A DNA stretch of 64,000 nt from Halomonas halophila (GCF_030406665.1 NZ_CP129121.1:2604001-2668000); one strand, 5' to 3'; shown: positions 22,051 through 35,363, numbered from the stretch's first letter. Notes: generated from the letters alone by a model not told the origin. A program made the numbers and translations.

Positions 22051-23499
22051 TTGGCCCAGTTCATTCCTCGGCTGCTCGCCACCACACGCACGGAAACCCG
22101 CCCGCTGATTCGCCTGGCGCTGCCGATCTGCGGCGCCCAGCTCGCCCAGGCCGCCATGAGCACGGTGGACGTGATGATGACCGGGCGGCTCAGCGCCACC
22201 GACCTGGCCGCCGTCTCGGTGGGTTCCAGCCTGTGGATGCCGCTGATGCTGCTGATGACCGGCACCCTCATGGGCCTGACCCCGGTGGTAGCGCAGCTGC
22301 TCGGCGCCGAACGCCGGGACGGCATTCGCCTGCAGGTGCACCAGGCGCTGTGGATCGGCCTGGTGATGGGCGTGATCGCGGCGGTACTCCTGTGGACGGC
22401 GGTGATGCCGGTATTTCACCTGATGGAGGTGCCCGAGGCGGTGGCCGAGCGCGCCGCGGGCTATCTGGGCGCCGTGGCCCTGGGGCTGCCGGCGGTGGGA
22501 CTGTTCATGGCGTTACGCGCCTTCTCCGACGGCATGAATCATACCCGCCCGGCGCTGTGGATCAGCCTGCTGGGGCTCGCCGTCAACGTCCCCAGCAACT
22601 ACCTGCTGATCTACGGTGGCCCGGGGCTCGAAGCCCTGCTGGGCGGCTGGCTGCCGACACCGATCACGGCCCTGCCGGCACTGGGGGCGGTGGGCTGCGG
22701 CATCGCCACCGCGCTGTCGATGTGGGTGATGTGCCTGGCCATGGTCGCCTACACCCGGCGCAGCCGAGCCTATGGCGACGTCGAGCTGTGGCACTCGCCG
22801 ACGCCACCGCGGTGGCGGCCGATCCTGGAGCTGCTCTACGTGGGCGTGCCGATCGGCCTGGCGATCTTCATGGAGGTGACGCTGTTCACGCTGATCGCGC
22901 TGTTCATCGCCAGCCTCGGCGAGGTCGTGGTGGCGGCGCACCAGGTGGCCCTGAACTACACCGGCCTGCTGTTCATGCTGCCGCTGTCGCTGGGCATGGC
23001 ATTGACGGTGCGGGTCGGCAACGTCCTGGGTCAGGGACGTCCCGAGGCCGCGCGCCTGGTGGCATGGAATGGCATGCTGATCGCCCTCGCGGTGGCGCTG
23101 TTCAACTGTCTGCTGCTGTGGTTCACCGCCGAGCCGGTGATCGGCTTCTACACCCACGACCCGGCCGTCGCGCGGCTGACCCTGTCGCTGGTGGGCCTGG
23201 CCATGATCTACCAGATCTCGGACTCGCTGCAGGCCAACCTGGCCGGCGCGCTGCGTGGCTACAAGGACACCAGGATCATCATGGTGATCACCCTGGTCGC
23301 CTTCTGGCTGGTCGGCCTCGGCGGCGGCCACTGGCTCGGCGACCATGGCCTGTTCGGCCTGGTGGAGCCGCTCGAGGTCTATGGTTACTGGATCGGGCTG
23401 GTGGCCGGGCTGACGGTCGCCGCCCTGCTGCTGGGCGAACGCCTGAGACGACGGAGCAAGGCAGTCATCGATGAGGATTCCACGCCCCGACCGGCCTAG
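22051..23499 (+). CDS. norM: MATE-family multidrug efflux transporter (NorM-like)
   Basis: 482 residues, 12 predicted membrane segments in two similar halves. The first half starts with ETRPLIRLALPICGAQLAQAAMSTVDVMMTGRLSATDLAAVSVG (in parts), typical of Na+/H+-coupled NorM. The start is TTG with GGAG 8 nt upstream and no nearby in-frame ATG. The 3' end overlaps the following DUF3080 gene by 29 bp, so the two are a coupled pair. Substrates cannot be predicted. Confidence 0.9.
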   Translation: MAQFIPRLLATTRTETRPLIRLALPICGAQLAQAAMSTVDVMMTGRLSATDLAAVSVGSSLWMPLMLLMTGTLMGLTPVVAQLLGAERRDGIRLQVHQALWIGLVMGVIAAVLLWTAVMPVFHLMEVPEAVAERAAGYLGAVALGLPAVGLFMALRAFSDGMNHTRPALWISLLGLAVNVPSNYLLIYGGPGLEALLGGWLPTPITALPALGAVGCGIATALSMWVMCLAMVAYTRRSRAYGDVELWHSPTPPRWRPILELLYVGVPIGLAIFMEVTLFTLIALFIASLGEVVVAAHQVALNYTGLLFMLPLSLGMALTVRVGNVLGQGRPEAARLVAWNGMLIALAVALFNCLLLWFTAEPVIGFYTHDPAVARLTLSLVGLAMIYQISDSLQANLAGALRGYKDTRIIMVITLVAFWLVGLGGGHWLGDHGLFGLVEPLEVYGYWIGLVAGLTVAALLLGERLRRRSKAVIDEDSTPRPA

Positions 23500-24502
23500 C
23501 CTCGGCGCGCTGCTGATCGGCCTTGTGGCCCTCGCCGGCTGCGGCGAAGGGCCCGCCGAGACGCGGCTCGCCGACTACCAGCGGGGGCTGGCCGAGTCGC
23601 TCGATCTGCCCGCGCCGGAGCGCACCGCGCCCGACAATATCGGCGACTTCCCCGGCCCCGAGGCGCGATTGTTCGAGATCCCCGAGACCCGCGAGGGGAT
23701 GCTCGACGTCTTCGCCCTGCGCGGCTGCCATATCGCCAACCTGGTCGCCGAACGCAACAACCAGCTGGGCAAGGTGGCCGCGCCCAGCCAGCGCTGGCTC
23801 TACGAGCTGGCTCTGTGGCGCCGCCTGAGCGGCTGCTGGAACACCGAGGTGCCACAAACGCTCGGCGACGACCACCGGGCCCGGCTGGAGCGGCTCACCC
23901 GGCTCAAGACCGGGCAGCTGCCCCGGGCCAGCTGGAACGCCCTGTTCGCCTCGGAGGAGTGGATCGACAGTTTCTCCCGGGCCAGCTCGCCGCTGCCGCC
24001 GGAGTCTCTGGACGAGGTCGATGCCCAGCTGCCGGCACTTGCCTACCTGCGCGAGACCACCCTGCACCAGTTCGATCGCGACTGGGTGCCGGATTCCGCC
24101 ACCCTGGAAGGGCATCTCAAAACGCTGCGTGACCGGCCGTTGACCGCCGAGCTGCTGCGCGCCCTGATGCTCGCGGAACGACGCCTGACGGAAGGCTCCG
24201 ACCTGCTGGAGACGGCACTGGCCGACGACCACTGCCCTGCCCCGGCGGCCGGTGCCTTCGAGGCATCGATGCCTCCTTCCCTGACGAGCTGGCTCGATAG
24301 CCTGACGCAGGCCTCCCGACACTGGCTCACGGCCATTCAACGCCTGCTGGAGGCCCAGAAGGTGGCGCCACGCCCGGCCATCGAACGCTACCGGGAGCGC
24401 TGGCTATCGCGGGAAACGCCCGGAGCGCCCTGGCCCGCCCTCCAGGCGGCTCGCCGGCATCACCAGGCGCTGCGCGCCGAGCTGGCACGACGCTGCCGCT
24501 GA
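23471..24502 (+). CDS. DUF3080-type lipoprotein
   Basis: 343 residues with a lipoprotein signal peptide: basic start MRIPRPDR, hydrophobic LGALLIGLVAL and lipobox LAGC (Cys24). The mature part is helical, with conserved-looking stretches FEIPETREGMLDVFALRGCHIANLVAERNNQLGKVAAPSQRWLYE (in parts) that match DUF3080 proteins of gammaproteobacteria. Function unknown; expected in the outer or inner membrane facing the periplasm. It overlaps the end of the MATE gene and is likely cotranscribed. Confidence 0.8.
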   Translation: MRIPRPDRPSLGALLIGLVALAGCGEGPAETRLADYQRGLAESLDLPAPERTAPDNIGDFPGPEARLFEIPETREGMLDVFALRGCHIANLVAERNNQLGKVAAPSQRWLYELALWRRLSGCWNTEVPQTLGDDHRARLERLTRLKTGQLPRASWNALFASEEWIDSFSRASSPLPPESLDEVDAQLPALAYLRETTLHQFDRDWVPDSATLEGHLKTLRDRPLTAELLRALMLAERRLTEGSDLLETALADDHCPAPAAGAFEASMPPSLTSWLDSLTQASRHWLTAIQRLLEAQKVAPRPAIERYRERWLSRETPGAPWPALQAARRHHQALRAELARRCR

Positions 24503-24620
24503 CCACCGGGGCTTAACCTCGGTCATCGGTCTGTGCTATTGATGGGATGACAGTGACGTCGTGCGCTGCCGACCGGCCCGAGGGCCAATGCCGTGATCAA
24601 GCCGCCGCTGGAGGGACTTC

Positions 24621-25337
24621 ATGGGTATCCCGCTGTCATCTCGCCCCGCCCGGGTCATCGACCTGGAGACCATGCGCCAACGCCAGCAGGCTCGCAAACG
24701 CCTGATTCGTCTCGCGCCCGAGCTCGATGGCCTGGAGATGGTGTATCAACTGCCCGACGAACCCGAGGCCTACTACGGCATGCCCCTGCTCGCCTGGGGA
24801 CTGCGTGACGACGGAGACGTCGTCGGCCTCGTGCCCTGGATGGAGCGCCTGACGCCCTGCCAGGCGCTCGACGACCCGGAACATGGCCACTTCATCGGCT
24901 ACCGGGATCCGGAAACCGAAGAGCTGTTCGAGCTGCCGCCGGAGCACAAGGTGCTGGAGCTCGAGCAGGCCGCCGCCTACTTCGACTATGAAGAAACCGA
25001 ATCACCGACGCTGATCCAGCAGCTGCCCGAGACCCAGGGCACCCATGCCCTGTGCATGGACGAGGGCGACACGCCTTGGCAGCTCAAGCAGGTGTTCGGC
25101 TGGCGACTCTACAGCGACGGCGCCGTGGAGGCCCTGCTGGCCGACGAACGCTACGTCGAGACGACCCCGATCCTGCCGGGCGATGCCTGTCTGTATCCCG
25201 GCCACAGCCGCCATCAGGTGGTCTACTTCTTCCAACGTCAGATCGCCAATCGCATCCGGCGCGAGGATCCGGAGACGCTGGAAGCCCTGGCGCTGATGGT
25301 GATGCCCGACACGCCGGAGCGCGGCGACGAGACGTGA
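24621..25337 (+). CDS. Hypothetical protein, acidic, soluble
   Basis: 238 residues, rich in Asp/Glu and with no signal peptide or membrane segment. A basic start (VIDLETMRQRQQARKRLIRL) is followed by repeated Pro-containing loops: YYGMPLLAWGLRDDGDVVGLVPWMERL, GYRDPETEELFELPPEHK, ILPGDACLYPGHSRHQVVYF. TGGAGGGAC precedes the ATG. I do not recognise the family. It is a single gene between the DUF3080 lipoprotein and the convergent tusA, and codon use is like its neighbours. Confidence 0.75.
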   Translation: MGIPLSSRPARVIDLETMRQRQQARKRLIRLAPELDGLEMVYQLPDEPEAYYGMPLLAWGLRDDGDVVGLVPWMERLTPCQALDDPEHGHFIGYRDPETEELFELPPEHKVLELEQAAAYFDYEETESPTLIQQLPETQGTHALCMDEGDTPWQLKQVFGWRLYSDGAVEALLADERYVETTPILPGDACLYPGHSRHQVVYFFQRQIANRIRREDPETLEALALMVMPDTPERGDET

Positions 25338-25365
25338 GGGCAGCGTCGGGGCCCGATCCGAACGA

Positions 25366-25617
25366 TCAGCCCAGGCGGATGTAGTAGAGGTAGTGGCCGT
25401 CGCGCTCTTCCTGGGCCAGCAGCTCGTGGCCCAGGAAGCTGCAGAACTTGGGTACGTCCCGGGTGGTTGCCGGATCGCTGGCCACCACCTTGAGCACCTC
25501 GCCCGACGCCATGTCCCGCACCTTGTTGTGCATCAGCATGATGGGCTCGGGGCAGTAGAGCCCGGTGGTGTCCAGTTCGGCCTGGCAGGTTGGCAGGGAG
25601 TCCGGGGAATCAACCAT
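25366..25617 (-). CDS. tusA: Sulfurtransferase TusA
   Basis: 83 residues. The conserved sulfur-carrying Cys is in LDTTGLYCPEPIMLMHNKVRDM, the TusA CPxP motif, followed by VVASDPATTRDVPKFCSFLGHELL. TusA passes persulfide sulfur from IscS to the TusBCD relay for 2-thiouridine of tRNA and to other pathways. GAGG lies 6 nt before the ATG. Single gene, divergent from the monooxygenase-like gene. Confidence 0.94.
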   Translation of the reverse strand: MVDSPDSLPTCQAELDTTGLYCPEPIMLMHNKVRDMASGEVLKVVASDPATTRDVPKFCSFLGHELLAQEERDGHYLYYIRLG

Positions 25618-25662
25618 CGATGACCTCGCCTCGTAATACGGAATGAAAGGGAGAATAGCGGG

Positions 25663-25950
25663 ATGATCAAGATCATTATCGAGCGCCGTATCATGCCCGG
25701 GCTGGAGGAAGAATACGAGCAGGTCGCCCGCGAAGCCATGCGTCAGGTGCTCGGGGCCCCGGGCTTCGGCGGCGGCGAAAGCCTGGTCGAGATGGGGCAT
25801 GAGGACAGGCGTATGGTGATCACCAAGTGGCGCGACCTGCGCGCCTGGCAGGAGTGGCGCGACAGCGAACAGCGCGCCCGGGTCATGCAGGACCTCTACC
25901 CGCTGCTCACCGAGGAGGAACGCATTCGCCTCTATACCCTCAGCTACTGA
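25663..25950 (+). CDS. Antibiotic biosynthesis monooxygenase (ABM)-domain protein
   Basis: 95 residues with the ferredoxin-like ABM fold: IKIIIERRIMPGLEEEYEQVAREAMRQVLGAPGF (in parts) and MVITKWRDLRAWQEWRDSEQRARV. Members act as small quinol-type oxygenases or haem-degrading enzymes; the substrate is not predictable. It ends 4 bp before the convergent rlmM stop. Confidence 0.85.
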   Translation: MIKIIIERRIMPGLEEEYEQVAREAMRQVLGAPGFGGGESLVEMGHEDRRMVITKWRDLRAWQEWRDSEQRARVMQDLYPLLTEEERIRLYTLSY

Positions 25951-25954
25951 CGCC

Positions 25955-27022
25955 TCAGTTGAGCAGCCGGACGTGGACCGTCACCTCTTCGCGATCGTGA
26001 TAGAGGTGTCGGCACGCGATCTCGGCGTGCACCCCTGCCTCCGCCAGTGAGCGATCGAGACGGGCCAGTCCCTCCGACACCGCCTCCCAGCGCCGCTTCA
26101 TCGGCAGCTTCAGGTTGAACACCGCCTCGCGACACCAGCGCTTCACCAGCCAGCGCTCGACCATGTCGATCACCCTCGCCGGTTTGTCGACGATGTCACA
26201 GACCAGCCAGTCCAGACGCATCGGCGGGGCCCAGACGAAACCGTCCTCGCGCAGGTGCTCGACCAGTCCGGTCGCCATCAGACCGCGGTCCATGGGGCCG
26301 TTGTCGATGGCATAGACCTGCATGCCGCGCTGCACCAGCTGCCAGGTCCAGCCGCCCGGTGCCGCGCCGAGATCCGCCGCCTGCATGCCCTCGGCCAGGC
26401 GCGTCTCCCACTGGTCCCGCGGCACGAATTCGTGCCAGGCCTCCTCGAGCTTGAGGGTCGAGCGGCTGGGCGCATCGTGGGGAAAGCGCAGGCGGCGGAT
26501 GCCACCCGGCTGCTCGCTGCGGTTACCGGGGAAGCTCATGCCCAGCTGGACCCGGTCGCCGTCGGTCCACAGCAGATGCAAGCGTCGACCGCCCGCCTTG
26601 CGGCGCAAGGCGCCACGCTTCTTGAGGATCGATTCCAGCGGACGCTGAAGCGCCTTGATCAGCCCGGCCAGCGCCTTGGCGTCGTTGGTGTCCGGCGTTT
26701 CCTGCCACAGCGACTCGAAGTTCCAGCCGCTGGCCACCACCTGCTCGACGATCGGCGAGAGGCGATCTTCCCGGGACAGCCCCTCCAGCGGCGCCAGGGC
26801 GACCAGGCTCTGCCGGGCGAAGACCAGCGACGCCAGTGGCAGATCGCGATGCAGGGCGTTGGCGGGACGTTCGTCGGTCAGCACGAAGCGGACATGGCCG
26901 GACTGGGGCTGGGCCAGGGGGTAGCCCTGCCAGCCGAGGGCGGCCGCCTTGATGGCGATCTCGGCGGCCAGGTCGGACTCGAAGCCGGGGCGGCAATAGA
27001 ACAGCAGCTGCTGGGGGATCAT
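25955..27022 (-). CDS. rlmM: 23S rRNA 2'-O-ribose C2498 methyltransferase
   Basis: 355 residues: N-terminal THUMP-like domain and C-terminal Rossmann methyltransferase with SAM motif ADLGAAPGGWTWQLVQRGMQV and the catalytic K-D-K-E-type residues (WLVCDIVDKP, FNLKLPMKRRW, HDREEVTVHV). Methylates C2498 of 23S rRNA. The start MIPQQLLFYCRPGFE matches the family and has AGGAGG 4 nt upstream; the longer frame to 27073 is not supported. Confidence 0.94.
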   Translation of the reverse strand: MIPQQLLFYCRPGFESDLAAEIAIKAAALGWQGYPLAQPQSGHVRFVLTDERPANALHRDLPLASLVFARQSLVALAPLEGLSREDRLSPIVEQVVASGWNFESLWQETPDTNDAKALAGLIKALQRPLESILKKRGALRRKAGGRRLHLLWTDGDRVQLGMSFPGNRSEQPGGIRRLRFPHDAPSRSTLKLEEAWHEFVPRDQWETRLAEGMQAADLGAAPGGWTWQLVQRGMQVYAIDNGPMDRGLMATGLVEHLREDGFVWAPPMRLDWLVCDIVDKPARVIDMVERWLVKRWCREAVFNLKLPMKRRWEAVSEGLARLDRSLAEAGVHAEIACRHLYHDREEVTVHVRLLN

Positions 27023-27069
27023 GGGGCCTCCTGTGAAGGCCCGACAGTCTAGCCGGGCCCCTGCTGGAC

Positions 27070-27522
27070 TCACAAGTCGCGCGGCGTATCGTCGCTGTCG
27101 TCACGCTCGCCGGCCGCGCCGGAGGCGCGATGACGATTGAGGACTTCCAGGTCCTGGAGCTGAACGTTCAAGGCGTTGGTCGAGATCTTCACCTCCCACA
27201 GGGAGAAGCACAACGAGACCGAGAGCGTGATCAGGCTGATGCCGAACAGCACCATGCCCAGCAGGGTGAGCGACAGGAACAGCGCGAACATCGACAGTGT
27301 GCACAGCAGGAAACTCGACACCCCTGCCATCTGCATGCGTTTGGTCAGGGTGATGCGCTTGCGCAGCATCAGGATCTGACGGGCGGCCACCTCATGGTGG
27401 GTATCCCGATCCTCCTCGGCGAGCTTGCGAATCAGCTGTGCCAGGGTCAGGAAGCGATTGGTATAGGCCAGCAGCAGCAGGGAAATGGCCGGAAACAGCA
27501 GGGCCGGTGTGGTCAGCGTCAA
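27070..27522 (-). CDS. DUF2721 membrane protein
   Basis: 150 residues from a TTG start (TLTTPALLFPAISLLLLAYTNRFLTLAQLIR), which has GGAG 8 nt upstream and matches the family N-terminus; an ATG further upstream would add unrelated residues. Three hydrophobic segments: about 8-22, 65-83 and 87-108. The short C-terminus is charged. DUF2721 proteins are of unknown function. Single gene downstream of nothing obvious, same strand as rlmM. Confidence 0.75.
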   Translation of the reverse strand: MTLTTPALLFPAISLLLLAYTNRFLTLAQLIRKLAEEDRDTHHEVAARQILMLRKRITLTKRMQMAGVSSFLLCTLSMFALFLSLTLLGMVLFGISLITLSVSLCFSLWEVKISTNALNVQLQDLEVLNRHRASGAAGERDDSDDTPRDL

Positions 27523-27598
27523 GAAACGAACTCCATCATTATTAGACTTTAGTCGCATTATACGGCATCCAGGGCGCATGGCCGACCCCTGAAAGCGA

Positions 27599-27632
27599 AT
27601 CGGCCCCCGAGCGATGATGCGCGGGGGCCGAT
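27599..27632 (-). terminator. Terminator after BCCT transporter
   Basis: Perfect 11-bp arms ATCGGCCCCCG / CGGGGGCCGAT about 30 bp beyond the BCCT stop on the minus strand. The following minus-strand sequence is only weakly T-rich. Confidence 0.65.
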
Positions 27633-27661
27633 GCGTCTGGCGGCAGGCGTGTCGTCGAGCG

Positions 27662-29239
27662 TCAGGTACGCCGCGGGTCGGCGACGATGCCCTGCTCCCT
27701 CGCCATGGCCATGGCCGCCTGGGGGCCCGTCCACAGCGAGGGCAGCAGCACCAGCGAGACCGGAATCGCGGTGATGACGATGAATTGCTGCAGCGCGCTG
27801 ATCTGACCGGCTCCCATGTACAGCAGAATCGCCGCCATCAGCGCCATGGCGATGCCCCAGAAGGCCCGCACGAAGACGTTCGGCGCATCATGCCCGGCGC
27901 CGACCACCGAGATCGCGTAGCTCATGGAATCGCCGGTAGTGGCGACGAAGATGGTCGTCAGCACCAGGATCGCCAGCGCCATCAGCGATCCGCCCGGCAA
28001 GGCCTGGGCCACGGTCAGGGTGGCGACGTCGAACTGAAAGTCGTTGAGCGCCGAGGTGAGGTCGATGGCTCCGGTCAGCTGATAGTGGATCCCCGAGCCC
28101 CCCAGCAGGGTGAACCAGATCGTGGTGGCGATGGGCGCCATGACGGCCACGGCCAGGATCATCTGCCGGATGGTGCGGCCCCGGGAGATGCGCGCCACGA
28201 AAATCGCCATCAGCGGGCCGTAGCCGATGAACCAGGCGAAGAAGAACACCGTCCACCACTGCATCCACCAGGCCGGCGCGGTCTGGGTGGTCATGGTGGC
28301 CATGGGGAAGAACGCATTCAGATACTCGCCGAAGCCCTGGGTGAAGGCGTTGACCAGAAACCGGGTCGGGCCGAACAGGAAGATGACCGCCGCGATGACC
28401 AGCGCCAGGATCACGTTGAACCGGCTCAGCCACTGGATGCCGCGATGGACACCGGTCATGGCCGAACTCACGTAGACCGCGCCCAGGCCGATCAGGATCA
28501 CCAGCTGGGTGCCATAGCCTTCCGGCAGCCCGAACAGCTCGTGCAGGCCGAAACTCACCTGGGTCGCCAGGAAGCCGATCGGCCCCACGGTGCCCGCCAC
28601 CACGGCGATCACGCACAGGCCATCCACCACGCCGCCGAACCAGCCGTGCATCACGCGCTCGCCGAGCACCGGGGTCAGCAGGGTGCGTGGCTGCAGGGGA
28701 AGGCCGCGCACGTAGTGAGCATGGGCCAGGACCACGGCGGTCAGCGAGCCCAGCACCGCCCAGGCCAGAAAGCCCCAGTGCATGAAGGACTGCGCCAGGG
28801 CGCCGGCGATCGCCTCGGCGGTGCCGGCCTCGGTGTCGAAGGCCGGTGGCGTGACCACGAAGTGATAGACCGGCTCGCCCGCGGCGAAGAACACTCCTCC
28901 CCCGGCCAGCAGCGTGCACATGATGATCGACAGCCACTTGAAGGTGCTCATCTCGGGCGCGTCCAGGTTACCGACCTTGGCGCTGGCCGCCGGTGAAAAG
29001 ACCAGCCCCATCGCCACCAGGAAGGTCAGCAGCAGCAGCCATTGGAAATAGCTGCCCAGCGTCCTGGCGGTCCAGGCGAAACCGGCGGCGATGCCGTCGG
29101 CCACCATGTTGACGTCATACAGCGACAGGGCGATGAAGCCCAGGATGAAGCCGATGCTGACGCCGAGCACGACTGGATCTCCCAGCCGCCTGACGGCGGA
29201 AGGCGTGGAACTCGTCGCGTGGGCTTGAGATTCACTCAT
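27662..29239 (-). CDS. BCCT-family betaine/carnitine/choline transporter
   Basis: 525 residues, 12 predicted membrane segments. The BCCT signature is clear: WWMQWWTVFFFAWFIGYGPLMAIFVARISRGRTIRQMI (in parts), and the GAGEP-type entrance FFAAGEPVYHFVVTPP. It imports quaternary-amine osmolytes or carbon sources coupled to Na+ or H+. The C-terminal tail is short, unlike long osmosensing BetT/BetP forms, so it may serve nutrition or act as a non-osmoregulated carrier. A small hairpin lies between a potential GGAGAG site and the ATG. Confidence 0.9.
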   Translation of the reverse strand: MSESQAHATSSTPSAVRRLGDPVVLGVSIGFILGFIALSLYDVNMVADGIAAGFAWTARTLGSYFQWLLLLTFLVAMGLVFSPAASAKVGNLDAPEMSTFKWLSIIMCTLLAGGGVFFAAGEPVYHFVVTPPAFDTEAGTAEAIAGALAQSFMHWGFLAWAVLGSLTAVVLAHAHYVRGLPLQPRTLLTPVLGERVMHGWFGGVVDGLCVIAVVAGTVGPIGFLATQVSFGLHELFGLPEGYGTQLVILIGLGAVYVSSAMTGVHRGIQWLSRFNVILALVIAAVIFLFGPTRFLVNAFTQGFGEYLNAFFPMATMTTQTAPAWWMQWWTVFFFAWFIGYGPLMAIFVARISRGRTIRQMILAVAVMAPIATTIWFTLLGGSGIHYQLTGAIDLTSALNDFQFDVATLTVAQALPGGSLMALAILVLTTIFVATTGDSMSYAISVVGAGHDAPNVFVRAFWGIAMALMAAILLYMGAGQISALQQFIVITAIPVSLVLLPSLWTGPQAAMAMAREQGIVADPRRT

Positions 29240-29555
29240 GCAATGCTGTCGGCCGAAGTGGGCCGCTCTCTCCTTTGTGGTGTATCGAAACAGGGTATGT
29301 CGGCAGTCATGCCGAAAGCGCGATAGACGCCTTCTCAGCGAAGGACATGTATCGAAAAAGAGCTTGTGGAACGTTTGGCCCCGTCTTGGAGCGGTGGGGC
29401 TGTGGATAGCGTATCGCCGCCCGTGAAGACGTTGATGCCATATGGCGATGAACCGGGATGTCGACGGCCTTTCCGGTGAAGAGGCAATATCTCGGCGCCG
29501 ACATGCGTTTGGCGGAAAGGCGGGGAGCGCTCATCGGAGCAAACGGGACAACAAG
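29240..29555. other. Intergenic region between BCCT gene and rRNA operon end
   Basis: No gene seen. It must hold the BCCT promoter on the minus strand; I could not place -35/-10 boxes with confidence. The 5' untranslated part next to the BCCT start contains a small inverted repeat (CGGCC / GGCCG). Confidence 0.4.
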
Positions 29556-29556
29556 A

Positions 29557-29587
29557 AAAACCCCGAGCCTTTTGGGCTCGGGGTTTT
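29557..29587 (-). terminator. Rho-independent terminator of the rRNA operon
   Basis: Inverted repeat AAAACCCCGAGCC / GGCTCGGGGTTTT with a 5-nt loop, about 12 bp after the 5S gene on the minus strand and followed by a T-run (TTTTTCTTG). Classic terminator. Confidence 0.92.
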
Positions 29588-29599
29588 CTCGGTATAAGT

Positions 29600-29716
29600 G
29601 CCTGACGATGACCTACTCTCGCATGGGAACTCCCACACTACCATCGGCGCTGAGCGGTTTCACTGCTGAGTTCGGCATGGGATCAGGTGGTTCCCGCACG
29701 CTATGGTCGTCAGGCG
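29600..29716 (-). rRNA. rrf: 5S ribosomal RNA
   Basis: Read on the minus strand it runs from CGCCTGACGACCATAGCG to CATCGTCAGGCAC, with the conserved core CCCATGCCGAACTCAG. About 117 nt; ends are set by pairing of the terminal stem. Last gene of the operon. Confidence 0.95.
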
Positions 29717-29805
29717 AAAAAGGCAATGCGAATCATGCTGACGAGATATGTCTCTCGCGTATCCGCCGTCGTCTGTTGTCAGTCACAGACCACTTGGGTG
29801 TTATA

Positions 29806-32692
<2,887 letters not shown>

Positions 32693-32808
32693 TATAACCC
32701 CAAGGGGTCTGATCCGCGATGACAACCACGACAATTGCCGGATACGCTTGAGACGTATCTCATGCCCTCTCCCGGGTAGGAGAGGGACTTTGTCAGCATG
32801 ATTCACAT

Positions 32809-32819
32809 TGTTAAAGAGC
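32809..32819 (-). promoter_or_regulatory. Spacer boxA antitermination site
   Basis: GCTCTTTAACA on the minus strand in the spacer between tRNA-Ala and 23S. The same element precedes 16S. It is the NusB/S10 recognition element known from enterobacterial rrn operons. Confidence 0.8.
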
Positions 32820-32917
32820 GACTGTCAATCGACAGTCACAAACGTGTCATTGCCTTTTGCAATGATCGTTTGTGACTGCGGATTCACATAAAACCGACTG
32901 CAGGACCCTGTGGAGCG

Positions 32918-32993
32918 TGGTGGAGCCTAGCGGGATCGAACCGCTGACCTCCTGCGTGCAAGGCAGGCGCTCTCCCAGCTGAGCTAAGGCCCC
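32918..32993 (-). tRNA. tRNA-Ala (anticodon TGC)
   Basis: 76 nt including encoded CCA. Acceptor GGGGCCT pairs with AGGCTCC; D-arm AGCTCAGCTGGGAGAGC, anticodon loop CTTGCACG with TGC, T-arm GGTTCGATCC. It is the second spacer tRNA of the rRNA operon. Confidence 0.97.
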
Positions 32994-33018
32994 TCTGAAT
33001 ACCCATACGTGACATGGG

Positions 33019-33100
33019 AATTTTATTCAGGACAAGGCGTTTTGTGGCGACGCATAGCCTGCTATGCGAGTCACAAAACAACGCGGTACTGGATAAAATT
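33019..33100. repeat. Long imperfect palindrome between the two spacer tRNA genes
   Basis: Two arms of about 39 bp, starting AATTTTATTCAGGACAAGGC on the left, meet at a core CGCATAGCCTGCTATGCG with a 4-nt loop; the arms differ at several positions. It fills nearly the whole gap between tRNA-Ala and tRNA-Ile. It could be an RNase III-type processing stem or a dispersed palindromic repeat inserted in the spacer. Confidence 0.75.
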
Positions 33101-33177
<77 letters not shown>

Positions 33178-33273
33178 ATTGGTCACGCTGGGTCTATACC
33201 CAAACAGTCTTTTGCTCTGGCCGATCAGATAATTCATTGTGGACACTTGCCGGGTGGCGGTGACGTCGTCGAT

Positions 33274-34812
<1,539 letters not shown>

Positions 34813-34947
34813 AAGCTTGATAGTTCCTAAGGTGGAACCAAACCTGGTTCAAGATTCAAACGTCTCTTTGACGAGTCGCTTGTCTTGATATCTAGTGACT
34901 GGTCACCGACATCCCGACAAGCGCCCACATGAATTATCTGATCGATT

Positions 34948-34959
34948 GTTAAAGAGCAG
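34948..34959 (-). promoter_or_regulatory. Leader boxA antitermination site
   Basis: TGCTCTTTAACA on the minus strand, followed by ATCGATCAGATAATTCATGT-type sequence, closely matching the boxA/boxC leader of E. coli rrn operons. About 135 nt upstream of 16S. Confidence 0.88.
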
Positions 34960-35028
34960 CTCGACTCAATAAGGAGAAGAGCATCTTGCGTTCCCGGCCG
35001 CTTGACCAGTGCCTCGCAAGGAAGGCGT

Positions 35029-35056
35029 ATTCTACGTAATCGGCGCGTCGTGTCAA
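35029..35056 (-). promoter_or_regulatory. Proximal rRNA promoter (P2-like)
   Basis: Minus-strand TTGACA, 16-nt spacer, TAGAAT, followed by a GC-rich discriminator (ACGCC). The 16-bp spacer and GC-rich discriminator are typical of stringently controlled rrn promoters. Confidence 0.82.
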
Positions 35057-35169
35057 CCGGGGATCTTCAAGCTCTCGAAAGAGCGAAGCGGATGACCGAG
35101 CGGTCGTCTTCAGCGAGTGAAGCGAGGTCCGATCGAGCCCTCAGCGGGCTACCGTAGCGAGTGGCGGGC

Positions 35170-35197
35170 ATTTTACCGATTCCGCTGACCCTGTCAA
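35170..35197 (-). promoter_or_regulatory. Distal rRNA promoter (P1-like)
   Basis: Minus-strand TTGACA, 16-nt spacer, TAAAAT, followed by GCCCGCC. Upstream lie A/T tracts (TTTTTC repeats) in the position of an UP element. Located 141 bp upstream of the proximal promoter. Confidence 0.82.
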
Positions 35198-35363
35198 TCG
35201 AGCGATTTCGACATCCGTCGAAAAACCTCAAGAAAAACAAGCGCTTCTGCCACTCATCACCGCCTGCAACGTTGCCCGTCGCCGGCAGCGGATGCGTACT
35301 CTACGGATTCTCCCGGGTCGACGCAAGACTTATCTTAAAATATAGTCCAGCCCACCCTGCAGA

